A DNA stretch of 64,000 nt from Isochrysis galbana. Taxonomy: Eukaryota > Haptophyta > Isochrysidales > Isochrysidaceae. Below are positions 1 to 12,114 of this stretch, piece after piece; position 1 is the first letter of the stretch, and each line of letters opens with the position of its first letter. The notes under the pieces are model-generated. The model was given only the letters and a program-made list of their open reading frames with translations, did no database searches and had not been told where the DNA came from. The stretch covers positions 377,045 through 441,044 of the forward strand of contig CM030944.1 in the NCBI GenBank assembly GCA_018136815.1, given 5' to 3'. A program made the translations under genes and the position numbers.

Positions 1-1330
1 TCGACCTTGATGTCGAGGGGGGCATCTACAGTGTCCGTGTTGCCCGTCATTTCGAGAAGCAGTTCAGACAGGCGCACGTGCTCCATCTGCATGGCATACA
101 AACCGAGATCGAGCTGCACAAAAACCTCGCGCTTGTGGCACCTGACACCAAGAGGCCGGAGGAGCGGGCCAGGGCTCGGAACGACACGGCAGGCAGATGT
201 TCGCGAGGCCTAGGAGGGGCACTGTTCTTACAAGGCAGCACATACCACTCTACCGCCTCCTCAACCATACGTCGGATGTCCGAGATCATTACATGGCTGG
301 GATCTCCCTTGGCCAGGCCGGTGTCCTTCACCGCACTGCTCATTCCTTCATGCTCGCTGAGAGCAGCGAGAAGCATGGCCGCAGCGCCGCAGTGGCCCTT
401 GATCACGTGGTTGAGGCGCGAGTCAGCACGTCGCTGCACTTCCAAGGCATCGATCATCGCTTGCAGCCGCTTTTGACCCAAGTTGACGTGGACGCCGATG
501 AGGATGCCTATGAGGTTGGCTCCAACGACAATGACGTGTTCCCAATACCCAATAGCAAAGAGGGGTGTCAGCCTGTGATTCGCCGCTATGATGAGGCCCG
601 TGACCACACGGTCAAACAGCATAAAGTCGCGCATCGCCATTACGATATGGGCCACAATGATGATGAAGGCGAGAGCGATGAGCTCAGGCACAAAGGCAGA
701 TGGAGGCGGTGGCGGCGGCTTGGTTAGGCAGTTGTGCACGAGGAGAAGAGCTTGGAAGAAGAGCTGCGGCCGGTGGAGTGCGGCCCAGCCACGTAGGTGA
801 GGGCATGGCGGCTTGAGCACAACTGCCGCCAAAACCTCAAGCGAAACGGCGACGCAGAAGACAAGCCAGGCTAGTCCCTTGCGGCTTAGGGCCAGACCGA
901 TGAGGCCAGAAAGCATCGCCACGCTTATGACGACCATGGAGCGGTAGAGCCGCGTGAGGCGGCGAGAGAGCTGAGCATAGAGCAGCTCTGCGCCTCCGAG
1001 CTGCAAGCCTAGCCACTCACATAGCTCTTGGAGGCGCAAGAATAGAGAGGAGGCGACGGGCAGGAACGCCGTTCCCCCCCCGCGCCCGTGTGCTCTTCTC
1101 TGCGCTGCTGGTTTCTCTGCTTTTCCCTCTCCGCCTATCGCTCCCTCCCGCCCTCCCTTCCCCTCCCTTCCTCTCTCTCTCTCCCCCTCTCCCTCTCTCT
1201 CCCTCTCTCTCTCATGGTCTGTGGGCGTTCCGACTGCTGTCCTCTGCAGCCCTGGCAGAGCTCCTCGGTGAGGCTGGTGCACGCGTGATGGGGGTGGTGG
1301 GCGAGGCGCGGGGCGCATACGCTGCTCCAT
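1..1330 (-). CDS. Membrane protein with histidine-kinase-like H-box region, 3' end beyond window
   Basis: Two exons are visible: 1330-246 and 141-1 (reading leftwards), with a 104-nt intron at 142-245 bounded by GTATGT and TCAG. The join restores a W-C-H-K stretch and an open frame that runs off the left edge. The chosen ATG at 1330 is uncertain: another lies upstream at 1549 inside a GA-rich tract, and one at 937 sits just before the first membrane helix. About five or six hydrophobic helices (roughly residues 132-285) are followed by RRADSRLNHVIKGH, whose NHVIKG with flanking hydrophobics resembles the phospho-acceptor helix of sensor histidine kinases (His near residue 308). The ATP-binding domain would lie outside the window, so kinase identity is inferred. 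A membrane sensor kinase is the best guess; a catalytically dead relative is possible. Confidence 0.6.
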
Positions 1331-1640
1331 GGGACGGGGACGGGGACAGGGGGGGGGGAAGGGAGCGGGGGCTGTAGTGCCCTCTCTCGACCCCTCTCTT
1401 TCACTCTCTCCGCTCGCTCCCCTCTCTCCCTTCGCCTCTCTCCTCCCCCCTCTCTCTCCTACTCTGCCCCCCCCCCCCCCACTTTTCCTCTCTCTCCCTC
1501 CCCCCCCCTCCTCCCGCGCTCTTCTCTCTCTTTCGCCCCTCTCTCTCATGGGGACGAGGGACCTCCCCCTCCCGCCCCCCCTCCCTCCCTCCCTCTCTCT
1601 CTCTCCCTCCCTCTCTCTCTCCCTCTCTCCCTCTCACTCT
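1141..1640. repeat. (CT)n/(GA)n low-complexity tract
   Basis: Long runs of CTCTCT and CCCTC on the + strand, interrupted near 1215-1390. On the coding strand of the leftmost gene this is a GA-rich 5' flank or untranslated leader. Arg/Glu-rich frames through it are artefacts of the repeat. Confidence 0.85.
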
Positions 1641-2517
1641 CTCTCTTCTTTTCGCCCCATCGGGCGCCTTGGCCACGTCCCAAAAGTCAAACATGTCGTC
1701 GTCTTCCTCCTTGTCGTCAAGGATGGGCTCCAGCATAGCGTCCGCTTGAGCATCGGACGCGGAGTTCTCGGTCGCGGGCTCGGCTACGGTCTTCGCGCAC
1801 TCCTCCTCCTCGAGCTCAATGACCTCTTCCTCCTCCAGCTGCGTGGCCACCTCCAAACCCTCTTGGGCCGGTGCGTCGGACGTCTTCTCCTCCGCCTCAC
1901 CTTCCTCCTCCTTCTCCTCGTTCGCCCCGGTAGGAGCCGGCGCCTCGGCGGTATCGGCCTCCTCCTTCTCCTCCTCCTCGAGCTGCGTGGCCACCTGCGT
2001 GGCCTCTTCCAGCTGCGTGGCCTCTTCGAATCGAGTGAAGACTTCTACGGCTGGTGCGTCGGACGTCTTCTCCTTCTCCGTCTTCTCCGTCTTCTCCGTC
2101 TTCTCGTCCTCCGCTTCATTGTCCTCGGTGAGAGCGAGCGCGTGGACGGTCTCCACCTCCTCCATCGACTCGGCTCGCTCCTCGACCTCCGCAGCCGGCG
2201 CAGTGGGAAGAAGAAAGCCTGGAGCGTCCGACGCACAATTCTCGTTCTTCTCTTCTCCTCCCTCCTCCACAGAGTCCTCGTCGGTGGTGGTGGTGGTGGA
2301 CTCCTCGGTCGGAGAAAGGGTCTCCTCCTCGGCACCAGGAACGCGAACAAGTCCCGCCTCCTCCGCCGCGTCCTTGGAGCAGGAGGAGGAACGAGTCGTG
2401 CGAGCAGCGCTTCCGCTCGGCGTCCAGTCGACAGGTGGCCGTGTCGAGGGAGTCGAACGAAGAGCTCGTGTAGATTTGTATGGCCGTCGATGGGATGTGT
2501 AGAGAGTGGGAAGTCCG
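1401..2517 (-). CDS. Acidic Glu-rich open frame with SDAPA repeats; no ATG
   Basis: The minus-strand frame is open from 2517 to a stop at 1401 but contains no ATG before the acidic part; the first usable codon is a GTG at 2270. It reads as real coding sequence down to about 1640: a Glu-rich chain with repeated blocks of the type EEKTSDAPA...ATQLEEEE (around residues 70-150 counted from 2270) and related NCASDAP and NSASDAQ motifs. It ends near DMFDFWDVAKAPDG before running into the GA tract. No family is recognised. It could be an internal exon whose 5' exon I cannot place, an upstream exon of the leftmost gene, or a remnant cut off at about 2515, where a dispersed repeat begins. A 47-nt piece of it recurs at 25732-25778. 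Confidence 0.4.
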
Positions 2518-3047
2518 TCAAAAGAGGACCAGGTGGTTTTTCACCCGCGGGGGGCGCCGGTGCACATCGCGCCGTGCCCACGCACGGCGTGCACATTGTG
2601 ATTGCAAGTCATCACAGGTGCTGGTTTACGTAGTTGTGGGTACACAGAGGGAACGGGTTGACATGCGCACGCACGGCGTATCCGCGGGGGGACCGATGCA
2701 CATCGCGCCGTGCCCACGCACGGCGTGCACATTGTGATTGCAAGTCATCATAGGTGCTGCAATGAAACATCTCTTATATGGCCAGTTTACGTAGTTGTGG
2801 GCCGCAGGGGTACACAGAGGGAACGGGTTGACATGCGCACGCACGGCGTATCCGCGGGGGACCGATGCACATCGCGCCGTGCCCATGCACGGCGTGCACC
2901 GATGTGATTAGCGAAGAAGCTTTGACGGCGTCTCTCTCTTATAATTTTAACAAGATCTAATGTTAAACAACTACAATACAACTGTGGACATTTGATCGCT
3001 CAATTCGACTGATGTCCCACTATTGACGGTTGACGGAACGACACCTC
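2515..3047. repeat. Dispersed repeat, long copy (partner at 12115-12378)
   Basis: Both ends match the 12.1-12.4 kb copy in the same order and orientation: CCGTCAAAAGAGGACCAGGT at the left and a roughly 70-nt block (2977-3047) beginning TACAACTGTGGACATT at the right. The interior differs: this copy contains a tandem array. No coding capacity is seen. A shorter piece of the left end recurs inverted near 28640. Confidence 0.7.
2540..2905. repeat. Tandem repeat, 136-169 bp unit, about 2.3 copies
   Basis: The block starting TGCACATCGCGCCGTGCCCA occurs at 2561, 2697 and 2866. Each is followed by the CACGGCGTGCAC palindrome-like stretch, and the two complete units contain the GAACGGGTTGACATGCGCAC segment. 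The second unit is longer because of a roughly 33-bp insertion around 2758-2785. Confidence 0.85.
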
Positions 3048-3290
3048 ACGAGATATCTTGGGACCGGAGAATGTTTTAGACGAATCTTCCTGCCGTCGGC
3101 CGAGGAGAGGCGGACGGAGAGAGAGAGAGAGAGTCTCGCAGGGCGACTGCAGAACGAGAAGTCGAAGTCATGCCGGTTTATTACCTTAAACGAGCCAACA
3201 ATTATAGTAACAGCAAAAACAAAATTCGAATCGCAAATTTCGAGACCAAAATCTGCAAACCTGGACTTGAGACCATGGGGAATCCGAATC

Positions 3291-3413
3291 TGTGTGTCTT
3301 GTGCGTCAGTGGCAACACGGGGAACTGTTCAATTGTAATTGTGAGCGCGTACCTTACACGAATATTCATATATTCATGCCTACAGCCTTCAGCGGATGGG
3401 CAGGAATACAACA
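3291..3413 (+). repeat. Dispersed repeat (partner at 27628-27739)
   Basis: Nearly identical to 27628-27739 in the same orientation, from TGTGTGTCTTGTGCGTCAGT to GGGCAGGAATACAACA, with a few substitutions and a short ATATTC duplication here. At the partner site another element is joined exactly where the similarity ends. Confidence 0.8.
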
Positions 3414-3959
3414 AGGGCAAGCAAAAATTCGAAACGAAATTTGGGTGGGTCCGAAACGAAATTCTCGCCGAAGCCAATCTGCTGTTCCCTCTTGTGCTCG
3501 GCGCAGAGGGTGTGTGGGGCGCCCCCATGCTGATGCCTCGGGGAGCCTTCCAACACCTCCTAGTCCTATTCTACCCATCCTTATTTATAGAAAACGTTGC
3601 TGGGTGAGAAGGTCTAGAGGTCTAGCCTCTAGCGTCTAGAGTTCCTAGATGGGAAATACCTATTTACGTATTTGAAGCGCGTCCTGGGTTGTAGGTCTCC
3701 AATGTATTTGAAATGTATTTGGCCGGCATCTGGCCGGAGGCCAAACACACATGTATTTGCAGGCCCCAGCCCCAGCACCGCGATTCTCTCTCTCTACGTG
3801 CAGTTCGAGGAGTACCGCCGGGTGTGGGTGAGGAGGATAGTGAGTAAAGAAGGAAGGGCCGCGGCCCACGCGAATTCAAAAACGATTGCGAGAGAGAGAT
3901 TTGGGGGACGAAGGCGTTACACTGCGGCGAGAGAGAGGACTTTTTACTTTGGCGAACCG

Positions 3960-4541
3960 GCTGCGTGGGGATCTCTCCGCGGGAGAGAGAGAGGGGGGAG
4001 AGGGAGAGAGATGATTGAGAGAGGGAGGGGGAAGAGAAAGAGAGGGGGGGAGAGGGGGGAGGGAGAGAGGGAGGGGGAGAGAGGGAGAGGGAGAGAGAGA
4101 GCCACGTGCATTGGTGGAAGGAGGGGTCTTGATTTTAGCATAGGAAGGGGGCGAGGCGAAAGAAAGATGAGAGAGAGAGGGAGAGATCAGCCTTCTCGCT
4201 CCTCTGATCCTCCGCATCACTTACAAATACAACGGACGGGCCCCCTTGTTGTATCCGGGTGTGTCCCCCGCCCTCTCTCCCCCCCGCCTCCTCTCTCTCT
4301 CTCTCTTCTTCATCAAGACGTTTCCCATGAGTAGTAAGTACTTTATCTTCTGTGGCACGTTACCGTTTGAGACAAACGATCGAGAGGTCCCTCTCCCCCC
4401 CCCGGCTGGCGCGCAGTTTTGGCCTCTTGGACAGAACTCTCTCTCTCTCTCCCTCTCTCTCTCCCTCTCTCTCTCTCCCCCCCCCCCCCAACAACCCCTA
4501 TTCTCTCTCCCTCTCTCCCTCTCTCTTCCCTCCCTCTCTCT

Positions 4542-4572
<31 letters not shown>

Positions 4573-4945
4573 CCCCCCCCCCCCCCCCTGTGGAGGGAGC
4601 GGCGGGTGAAAGTCCTCTCCTCCTCTCTCGTTCGCCCACTTCTCTTCTCTAACAGAACATCCTCCTCCTACTCTCTCTCTCTCCCCGTCTCTCCCCCCAC
4701 CTCTCTTCCCGATCTTCTCTCCCTCCTTTGTATATCCCTCTTATCTCACCCTCCCCTTTCCCCTTCACCTCCGCTCCCCGGCCCCCTCCTCGACTCTCTC
4801 GCCCTCTCTCCTTTCTTCTTCTCTCTCACCTCTCCATTCCTCTTCCCCCCCCCCCCGGCTCTCTCACACTTCCTCCCGCAATCTCTCTCCCTCCCTCCCT
4901 CCCCCCATCTCTCCCTCCCCCTCCCCCCCTCCCCCCCCACCTTCC
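3960..4945. repeat. (GA)n then (CT)n tracts upstream of the proline-rich gene
   Basis: A GA-rich stretch (about 3970-4180) is followed by CT-rich, C-homopolymer-studded sequence (about 4258-4940) ending two bases before the ATG at 4948. The long open frame extending upstream to 4246 is compositional (Ser/Leu/Pro from CT repeats) and is treated as leader, not protein. Confidence 0.8.
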
Positions 4946-4947
4946 CG

Positions 4948-7900
4948 ATGGCTGGCTTCCGCCCACTCCTACGCAAGAAGCAGCCCTCTTCCTCTGCCTC
5001 CACCTCTCCCACCGGCTCTCCACGACCCTCCCACCCTTCCACCGCGCCAGCATGCCCTCCCCTTCCGCCCCTTCCCCCCCTCTCTTCCTCCACCCCACCC
5101 TCACATTCCCAAACCCTCAGCCCGTCTGCCCTTCTCTCCCGCGCTTCCACGCTCTCCTCCAGCACCTCGAGCATACCAGCAGGCGGCCCCGCCCTCCCAT
5201 CAGGCCGCTCTGCCCTCTCCTCGCGCCCATCTGCCTCTGCTCTCCCCTCGGGCCTCTCTCCCTCCCCGCGCCCGTCAGGCCCCTCGCGCTCGCTCTCGTC
5301 AGTCGGTCGTCCCGCGCTCCGCCGCTCCACCTCGCGCCTCGCGCGCGATTCCGATCCGGCCACCACGGCTGCGCTCGCCGCGCTAGACCTCACGCCGACC
5401 TCCGACTCCACCATCCTCTCGCGCCGCTCGGAGTCGCCGGCCTCCGACACGGCCAAGTCGCGCTCCTCATGCTGGTCGGCGTACGACAGCCCAAACAATT
5501 CGAGGTCTGCCTCTCCCAGAGCGTGCGACCTAGGCGCTTCGCCGTCGCCGCTCCGTTCGCGCACCACCTCGTGCTTCGGCCTCGCGGCCGAAAGCGGCGA
5601 CCGTGGCACGGCTGATGGCACACGGTGTGTGAGCCGCGGCCCGAGCAACGCCAACCTACGGTACGGCTCGACTGATGAGGTAAAGGGCGAGCTCATCCGC
5701 TCCGACAGCCGTAGCCGCTACGAGCCGCCCAGCACGCCCGCGCGGCTCAGTGAGCGGTGGCCACCGCCGCCGCCCCCCGATTCTGTCGACTCGGGGCCTG
5801 CCACCATGCCGCTGCCATCCACGCAAGCGCTAGGCGTGCTTGCAGAAGCTGATGACCGGCGAGCGTCTGCCTCGCCACAGCTAGTGCACACACTGCACTC
5901 ACGTGTCGAGCTGCCTCCTCCACCCTGGTCGTCCAGTGCGCGGCAGGGCGGTGCGCCGCTGCGCTCCGCCATGTCCTTTCGCCGCGGTGCCAGCCCGAAA
6001 GTACCAAGCACCGCCGCGCTATCAACCAGCAGCTGTGCACCGGGCGGTGCTACTTGTCCCAATCTCTCACTGTGCCGCGCCTCCGAGACCAGCCCTTGTG
6101 ACAACCAGCAGGGTGGAGCCGAGGCGAATGCCGAGCCAGGAGGCGAGGGAGCGATGCGGGGTGCGCCGCTTTGCCCCGCCCTGTCCCTCCGCTGCGGCGC
6201 GGCCGACCGCAGTCCGCTCTCGGCAAGCTCGCAGCCACCGGGAGACGTGCGAGCTTGCGACCCTCAGCACAGGCACCTGCAGCCACCGGGCACGGACTTT
6301 TCCGCTGGAGGCCCGGTTGAGCAGACGGCGAACACCATGGCGCACCAGGTCGTGGAATCCCTGCCCAGGAGCGCACTTGCACTCTCGCCCGTGTTTCGCC
6401 GCAGCCCCTCCAAGGGGCCCGCGACCGACCCGCCGCCGGGCGCCCGGCCGTCGCGGTCGTCGGTCCTGTCGCCTCGCATGAACTGCTGCTCACGCGTGGT
6501 GTCGCAGGAGCCGTCGTGCCATCAGGCCTCGCCGACATCTTCGTCCGCGGGGCCCAGCGCTGCGGCGTCGCCGTCAGCGGGCATGCGCCGCGCATCGTCC
6601 AGCAGCCTCATCGGCGACTCAACCGTAGCTTCGCCCACCTTGCCGCACGCCGGCCATCAAATCCGGTCAGCTGGCTCGTCGACGATCGCTTCGCCCAGCG
6701 CGTCGCACCGAGCCTCTTTTGGGGCGCATCTCGCGGAGGACAGCTCGCCGGTGTCTCCGCGCGACCTCCTCGCGCACTTTTCACTTCCGCGCTCCAACTC
6801 GCAAAAGGCACTTGAGTACAGCGCACCGCCCAAGCAGGTCCTCTTTGCAGATCTCGGCGGCAGCGGCAACAGCTGCAGCGCGTCTTGCAGCACTGAGTCA
6901 CGTCAAAACGAGCGAGCAGCCTACATACTCGAGCCGCCGGCGCGACCAGAGGAGACAGCCCCGCTGTTGCCGCTTGCGTCGGCCAAACTCACCGAGGAGG
7001 AGCCTTGGGGCGCGACTGCGCCCGACGGCGCGGACATCGCTCGGCCACACGGCAAGGGGCACGGCCTACCTACCACAACCCGTAAACTTCAAACACGCCA
7101 ATCGCGCGGCGCCGGGGGGCGTGGCTCGCTTGCTGCGCTCTGTGCTTGTCTCGCTTGGGTGGTGCTCGGCTGCACGGCGCTGCTTGGATGCATTTGGCTC
7201 GCCCGCGAGCAGCTATCTCTCGCGGTTGGGCGATTCCCCCGCACCTTTGTGGCTTTTCTTGGAGCTGTCGAAATGCCGCCCTCTCCGCCCCTCCCAAGCG
7301 CCCCACCGCCCGGGCCGTCCCCCGAGCCACTGCCGCCCAGCCCACAGCCGCCACCGCCCTCGTCGTCGCCGCCGCCACCACCACGCCCGCCGCCGCCGCC
7401 GCATTCGCCACCGCCGCCGCCGCCACCACCACCGCCCGCCTCGCCGCCACCGCCGCCACCGCCCCCTCCCCCACCGCCGCCCTCGACGCCTCCCTCGCCG
7501 CCGCCACCACCACCACCATCGCCGCCGCCACCATCATGGCCGCCGCCCTCGCCTCCCAAGCCCGTGCCACCGCCCTCGCCGCCGCACCCCGAGTACGTCG
7601 CGTTCGACCTTTACCAGCCACGCTCGGCCGTCAACTTCGAGTTGTTCCAGAGCGGCCGCATGGCGCGCCGCCTCGTCAATGACGTCAAGGGCGATGGGAC
7701 TGTTGATGTGCTCACCACGCAGAAACTAGAAGCCGTGTTGCTGGGCGCCCTACCTGGCGTTACCGCTGACGAGGTGTCGCTCGTGCCCCGCGGTGGCGCC
7801 TTCTCCGTCCAAATTGCGCCGCACTCGTCCCTCACTCCAGCCCAGGTGATGAATGCCGTGCGCTCTCAGGCGTTTGTCGAAGCCCTTGAGGCGCATGGGC

Positions 7901-7995
7901 TCCGCGCCTCAGCACCACGGCTGCAGGAGCTCTTGCCGCCCTCCCCTCCGGCGCCGCCCTTTCCGCCGACGCCGCCGCCCGCGCCACCCGCGCCG

Positions 7996-8030
<35 letters not shown>

Positions 8031-10995
8031 TCCCTCGCCCAAGCCCTCGCCGCCGCCGCCGCTGCCGGAGGCGCCTCCTCCCTGGCCACCGCCGCCCCGG
8101 CCGCGATTGCCACCGCCAACCCGTCCTCCGCCAAAGGCACCAGAGCCCTCTCCGCCGCCGCCGCCGCCCCCACTCGCGCCGGAGCCCTCTCCGCCGCCAC
8201 CGCCCGTCCCTCTTGCGCCCGGGCCCTCACCACCGCCACCACCGCCAGGCCCTCCGTCGCCCCACCAGCCGCCACCGCCGGGCCCACCTCCGGCACCACC
8301 TCGCTGGCCGCCACCAGTGCCGCCACCGGTGCCGCTACCACCCCCGCCGCCGACGCCATCCTCACCGGAGCCCTCTCCGCCCCCTCCACCGACTCCGGTT
8401 GCGCCCGAGCCATCGCCGCCGCCTTCGCCGCCGCCCATTCCGCCTTATGCGCCGGGAGAGCGCCCAGTCGTCTTCACGCTTCCCTTCACAAGCGCCCAGT
8501 CGGCCACAGTGCTTCCCGGAGCGGCGCTGCTCTTCGTCGCGCTCGGAATCAGCGCCATATGCTGTCACGGGAAGAATAGTGGTGGTGTGCGGCGCTTGCT
8601 CAAGCGATCGGCTTTGGGCGGGCAATACTCCTCGTTCGGTGACGACTGGCCCAAGGTGGACGGCGACCTTGAGGCGCCGCCAGTCACGCGCCGACGATAC
8701 CTTGGTAGAGGAGGTATGCGAACGACGGCGCCTGATGATGATGAAGATGGCGACAAGCTCTGCGATTGCTCGCACGCCGCCAGGGTCGCAGAGCATGTAG
8801 ACAGCGAGCCTCACGCGGGCGGCCAACGTTCGGTCCCGCAAAGTCCGGCGCCTTGCGCCTCAGCGCGAACACGGCACGCCTCCACGCCATCTCCCGATGC
8901 TCCCGCTGCGTCGCGAACTCCTTCCACGCCGCCCTCTGCTTTGTTGAGCAAGTGCGATGTTGAAGGCGACAGCGCGATCCTCACGGCACTCTCTCAGGCC
9001 GCTGCTTGCCGGCGTGACTCCTTAGATGCGAGTCCTATGGCAGCCGCCTGCTCCGGTGGCCGAGTGGGCTGCGCGCTCGTGACACCAGCTGCAGACCACG
9101 ACTTGTCGCTTGCCGGTCGTTCGTCTAGCGAGGACAGGAATGCGGAGGCCATCTCCACCGTTCGGGCACCTGCGACTGTCAGCGTGGCGGCTCGCACGTC
9201 AGGGTCACCGCTCTGGGCATATCCCGCACGCGAGGTGAGCGTCGACCCCGCGGGCGTGGCCGCATGTCGTGGGAACGTCGGCTCTGAGAGCTCCAACGGC
9301 GTCCACACGAGCGCGGTGGAGGGTTTGGGTCTGAATAGCCACCAGGACACTACCCCAGTCTCGCCACCTCGCAGTGAGCAATGCTCGCTCACGTCGCTCT
9401 CGGAGACGTTGCAGCGTGCTAGGAGTGAACAGGCGGCAGAGCACGCCGCTGCCTCTCTCCTTAGCTTTGCTCGTGCACGCTCGGCCGGCACCAAGGTGGC
9501 GGCTGCTCCTTCTATGTCGCAAGCTGCACTTCCTCATCTAGCCGCACGAGTCGGTCATGCTAGCAGCGTCCCCACCACTAACGCAATCGAGGCGGCGATC
9601 GATGGGACGACAGGGCGTCCCGCACCCAAACCAGAGGCGGTTGCAGCCCTTCGGCGATTCCTAGGGCTTGGATTGATCGGGGTGCCTGAGGGCGTGGCCG
9701 CCGAAACTATCAGCTCCTCCTCACCTGCGGGCGGGACAGGGTGCACAAGCGCATTCGGTAGCGCGAAATCTGGCCAGAAAAGGAACGGCATTGGGATCCA
9801 AGTCGCCGAGGATGCGGCCTTTGCTAGAGGTGCCGCCGGCCACCCAGCAGCCCCCTTACCAAGTGGGGCAGCGAGTGGGTGCTCGCCGCCGCGAACACCA
9901 TCAAGCTCGCAACGATCTGTCACTGCCGCCTACTCCCCCGGTTATGAAGCGTCGGAGCGCTCGCTTGATGTTGCCCTGCGTGAGATGCTTACCCTTCGAC
10001 TGCCGCCAATGCAGTCGCTCCGGCCGTCGCCCAGCAAAACTGCTGGCTTGGCAGGGGTAGAGGCTCGACACCGAAAGGTCGACAATACGAGCCAAGATCG
10101 CGATAGCCCTGCTAGAAGCCGAGATATCGCCGCCCGTCGTGACGATAGCCACGCCTCAGCTGGCAGCTCTGCACCGGAGGGCTGTGCACACAGCTTGCAG
10201 GGCGGTGGACTATTGCACAGTCAATCAAATGAATTGAACCGATCAACTTCTCTCAAACGAGTGCCGCTAATGACGCCGCCCTCCGCATCCATCTCGGGTG
10301 CCAAATTCAGGCCCCGTAGAGGGGTTGGTTCACCCCCATCTGCTTCTACGAAGACGGCGAAGGCCTCAGCATCGACAGCCGGCTCCGCCTCAGGCCTGCC
10401 CGGGTGCCGCTCTGCACCCGGATCCGCGGATGCCGCCACGTCGCCCTTTTCGTGCGCAGAGTCTACTCATTCGCAAAGCACCCCGCGACACGCGTGCATG
10501 CGCGATGCACGGAGGATTGAGACTCCTGATTCAAGTTCACGAGTCATTTGGTCACTAGTAGACTACATCCAACGGCTCCATGGCTCGATTGATGAGGGTG
10601 CTTTCCTAGAGATCACGCGCGAGATTGATTTCCTGAGTGCGCGCGAAGCCGAGATCCTCGCGAGCGTCGCCGAGGCGCATCCGACTGTGGATGCGGCTCT
10701 CGGGGAGGCCAGCGTTGGCAGCGACGGAAGCAGCGCGAAGCTAAGCGGTGGCCCAGGCGAGCCAGACTTTGCCGCACAGGACTTAGACGCCGTGCTCGAT
10801 GAAGAGGCAAAGCGCGAGCTCTCGCGCGTACGACTGCGCATACATTTCCTCCGTTCTGAGCTGGAGCAAATTGCGGCGCGCCAGCTTCCTGAGCCGATGA
10901 CCCTGAATGGTGGTGAGGCCTACGTGCCATTCGACGCCTCTAAACGTGGCGAGGACTCGAGGCGCACGCTCCATTTTGATGACGTAGGTGGCTGA
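4948..10995 (+). CDS. Two-pass membrane protein with pherophorin-like polyproline loop
   Basis: Single-exon frame of 2015 residues from the ATG at 4948 (start MAGFRPLLRKK), chosen because the frame upstream is CT repeat. Layout: Ser/Pro-rich region 1-720; membrane helix about 725-752 (LAALCACLAWVVLGCTALLG); polyproline PPPSPPP tract 776-880; a compact folded-looking segment 882-996 beginning EYVAFDLYQPRSAV; second polyproline tract 997-1167; second helix about 1188-1207; then a Ser/Ala-rich tail of about 800 residues whose last 150 residues look helical. The polyproline tracts resemble the hydroxyproline-rich rods of algal wall proteins (pherophorins), so the loop between the helices is probably outside the cell or in a vesicle lumen. 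The 115-residue segment resembles no family I can name. A surface or scale/matrix anchor role is inference. Confidence 0.7.
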
Positions 10996-11840
10996 CCTCA
11001 CGATATGGTTGCAGCCTCGACGGTTCGCCTCAGATTTTGCCACGTGCTCTCCCGCCATCGAGCGCGCCTTGCGCGCACTCGACGCAAAAATGAGGGCAGG
11101 GCGAGGTGCTGAGCCACAATGTGTGATGCGCCCGCCTGAGGCATTCTATCACGTGGATCGGATACTTTCCTAGCCGCGCGTGCGAAGCTATCCATTATCA
11201 GTCTTGCACAACCGCACTATCGTTTCCACAAGGCGCTGACGAATGCCTTCGTCGAAGAGTGATTGCAGCCTTCAAACGTATACCTTTTCCCGCCAACCCG
11301 CATACCCAACCCGACCGAAGCAGAGCGCACGGTCATCCTTAGCCTCTGGGAGCGCTAATTGCAAGATGATGTTGTAGGTAGGGGAGATGGAACGATAGAA
11401 CCGGGGGCAGAGGGACATGCAGAGCCCACCCTCACGATGGCGCGGCTTCAGTGGCCCTTTCTTTCTTGTCCAGCATTGTCGCTAGATAGTTTGCGACTTC
11501 CTCCCTATTGCATAGGGCGCACTCGCGCCAGTCTAGGGTGGCTCGAACTCGAAGTAGCAGATAGGAGAACATCGAAAGTGGATGTTAATGGGGTGGGATG
11601 CGATCAAAAACGGTTGAATCAATCGCCTTCTGGTAGTACCTAGAGGGGGCTCGACGCATGGTGCATGGTTCTGCCGCGCGGGTCTAGGCAGAGGGGCCGT
11701 CCTCACCACAATAACCGCCAAAACCCTCACTTAAAGCATACATGGCACACGGCGATCCCCCTGTGTTCGAAAGAAGCCCTAGCCCTAGCCGGTTTATGGT
11801 ATTTGGGAGTCCGACCCTCCTGCCTCACAAGTAGCAAGTA

Positions 11841-12030
11841 GGGCGGTCAAACAGGGGCTTTTGAACAATTAGCAAGGGTTGGGCTGCATTTTTTGACCGT
11901 GGCGCGAGGCCCAATAAAAAACCTTCAGGGGGGGCCACCTGCCGCCACGAAAATCCTCGCCAGGAAATGGTGCGATTCTCCCCCCCTCTCCCCCCCCCTC
12001 CGTCACGCGCGCTCACGCTCTACCCGTAAA
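11841..12030 (+). mobile_element. Non-coding dispersed element with GGGCGGTCAAACAG end (copy 1)
   Basis: Matches 36618-36804 in inverted orientation over about 190 bp, including GGGCGGTCAAACA at one end, TTGGGCTGCATTTTTTGACC inside, and CACGAAAATC with GAAATGGTGCGATTC before a C-rich run. The same end motif occurs at 51599 and 57269. It looks like a small non-autonomous element; no coding capacity is seen. Confidence 0.65.
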
Positions 12031-12114
12031 GAATTGGCGGTCGCACCCGCGGGGGGATCGGTTCCTTTATATCTAAGCTACATTCGGCATTTGATTCCCG
12101 CCCGAAGTCGCGTT

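Noticed and set aside
1329..2633. 434-residue + strand frame rich in Leu/Ser/Arg
   Set aside because: It is the antisense of the acidic frame plus CT repeats; its composition follows directly from the repeat.
2540..2905. Tandem repeats considered as a CRISPR array or rDNA spacer
   Set aside because: Units of 136-169 bp without unique spacers, in a eukaryotic context, and no rRNA nearby.
4246..4947. In-frame 234-residue N-terminal extension of the proline-rich protein
   Set aside because: Encoded almost entirely by CT and poly-C repeats; the first non-repeat ATG at 4948 is a better start.
7089..8438. Gly-rich and Arg/His-rich frames opposite or overlapping the polyproline region
   Set aside because: Shadows of CCG/CCA codon runs in other frames.
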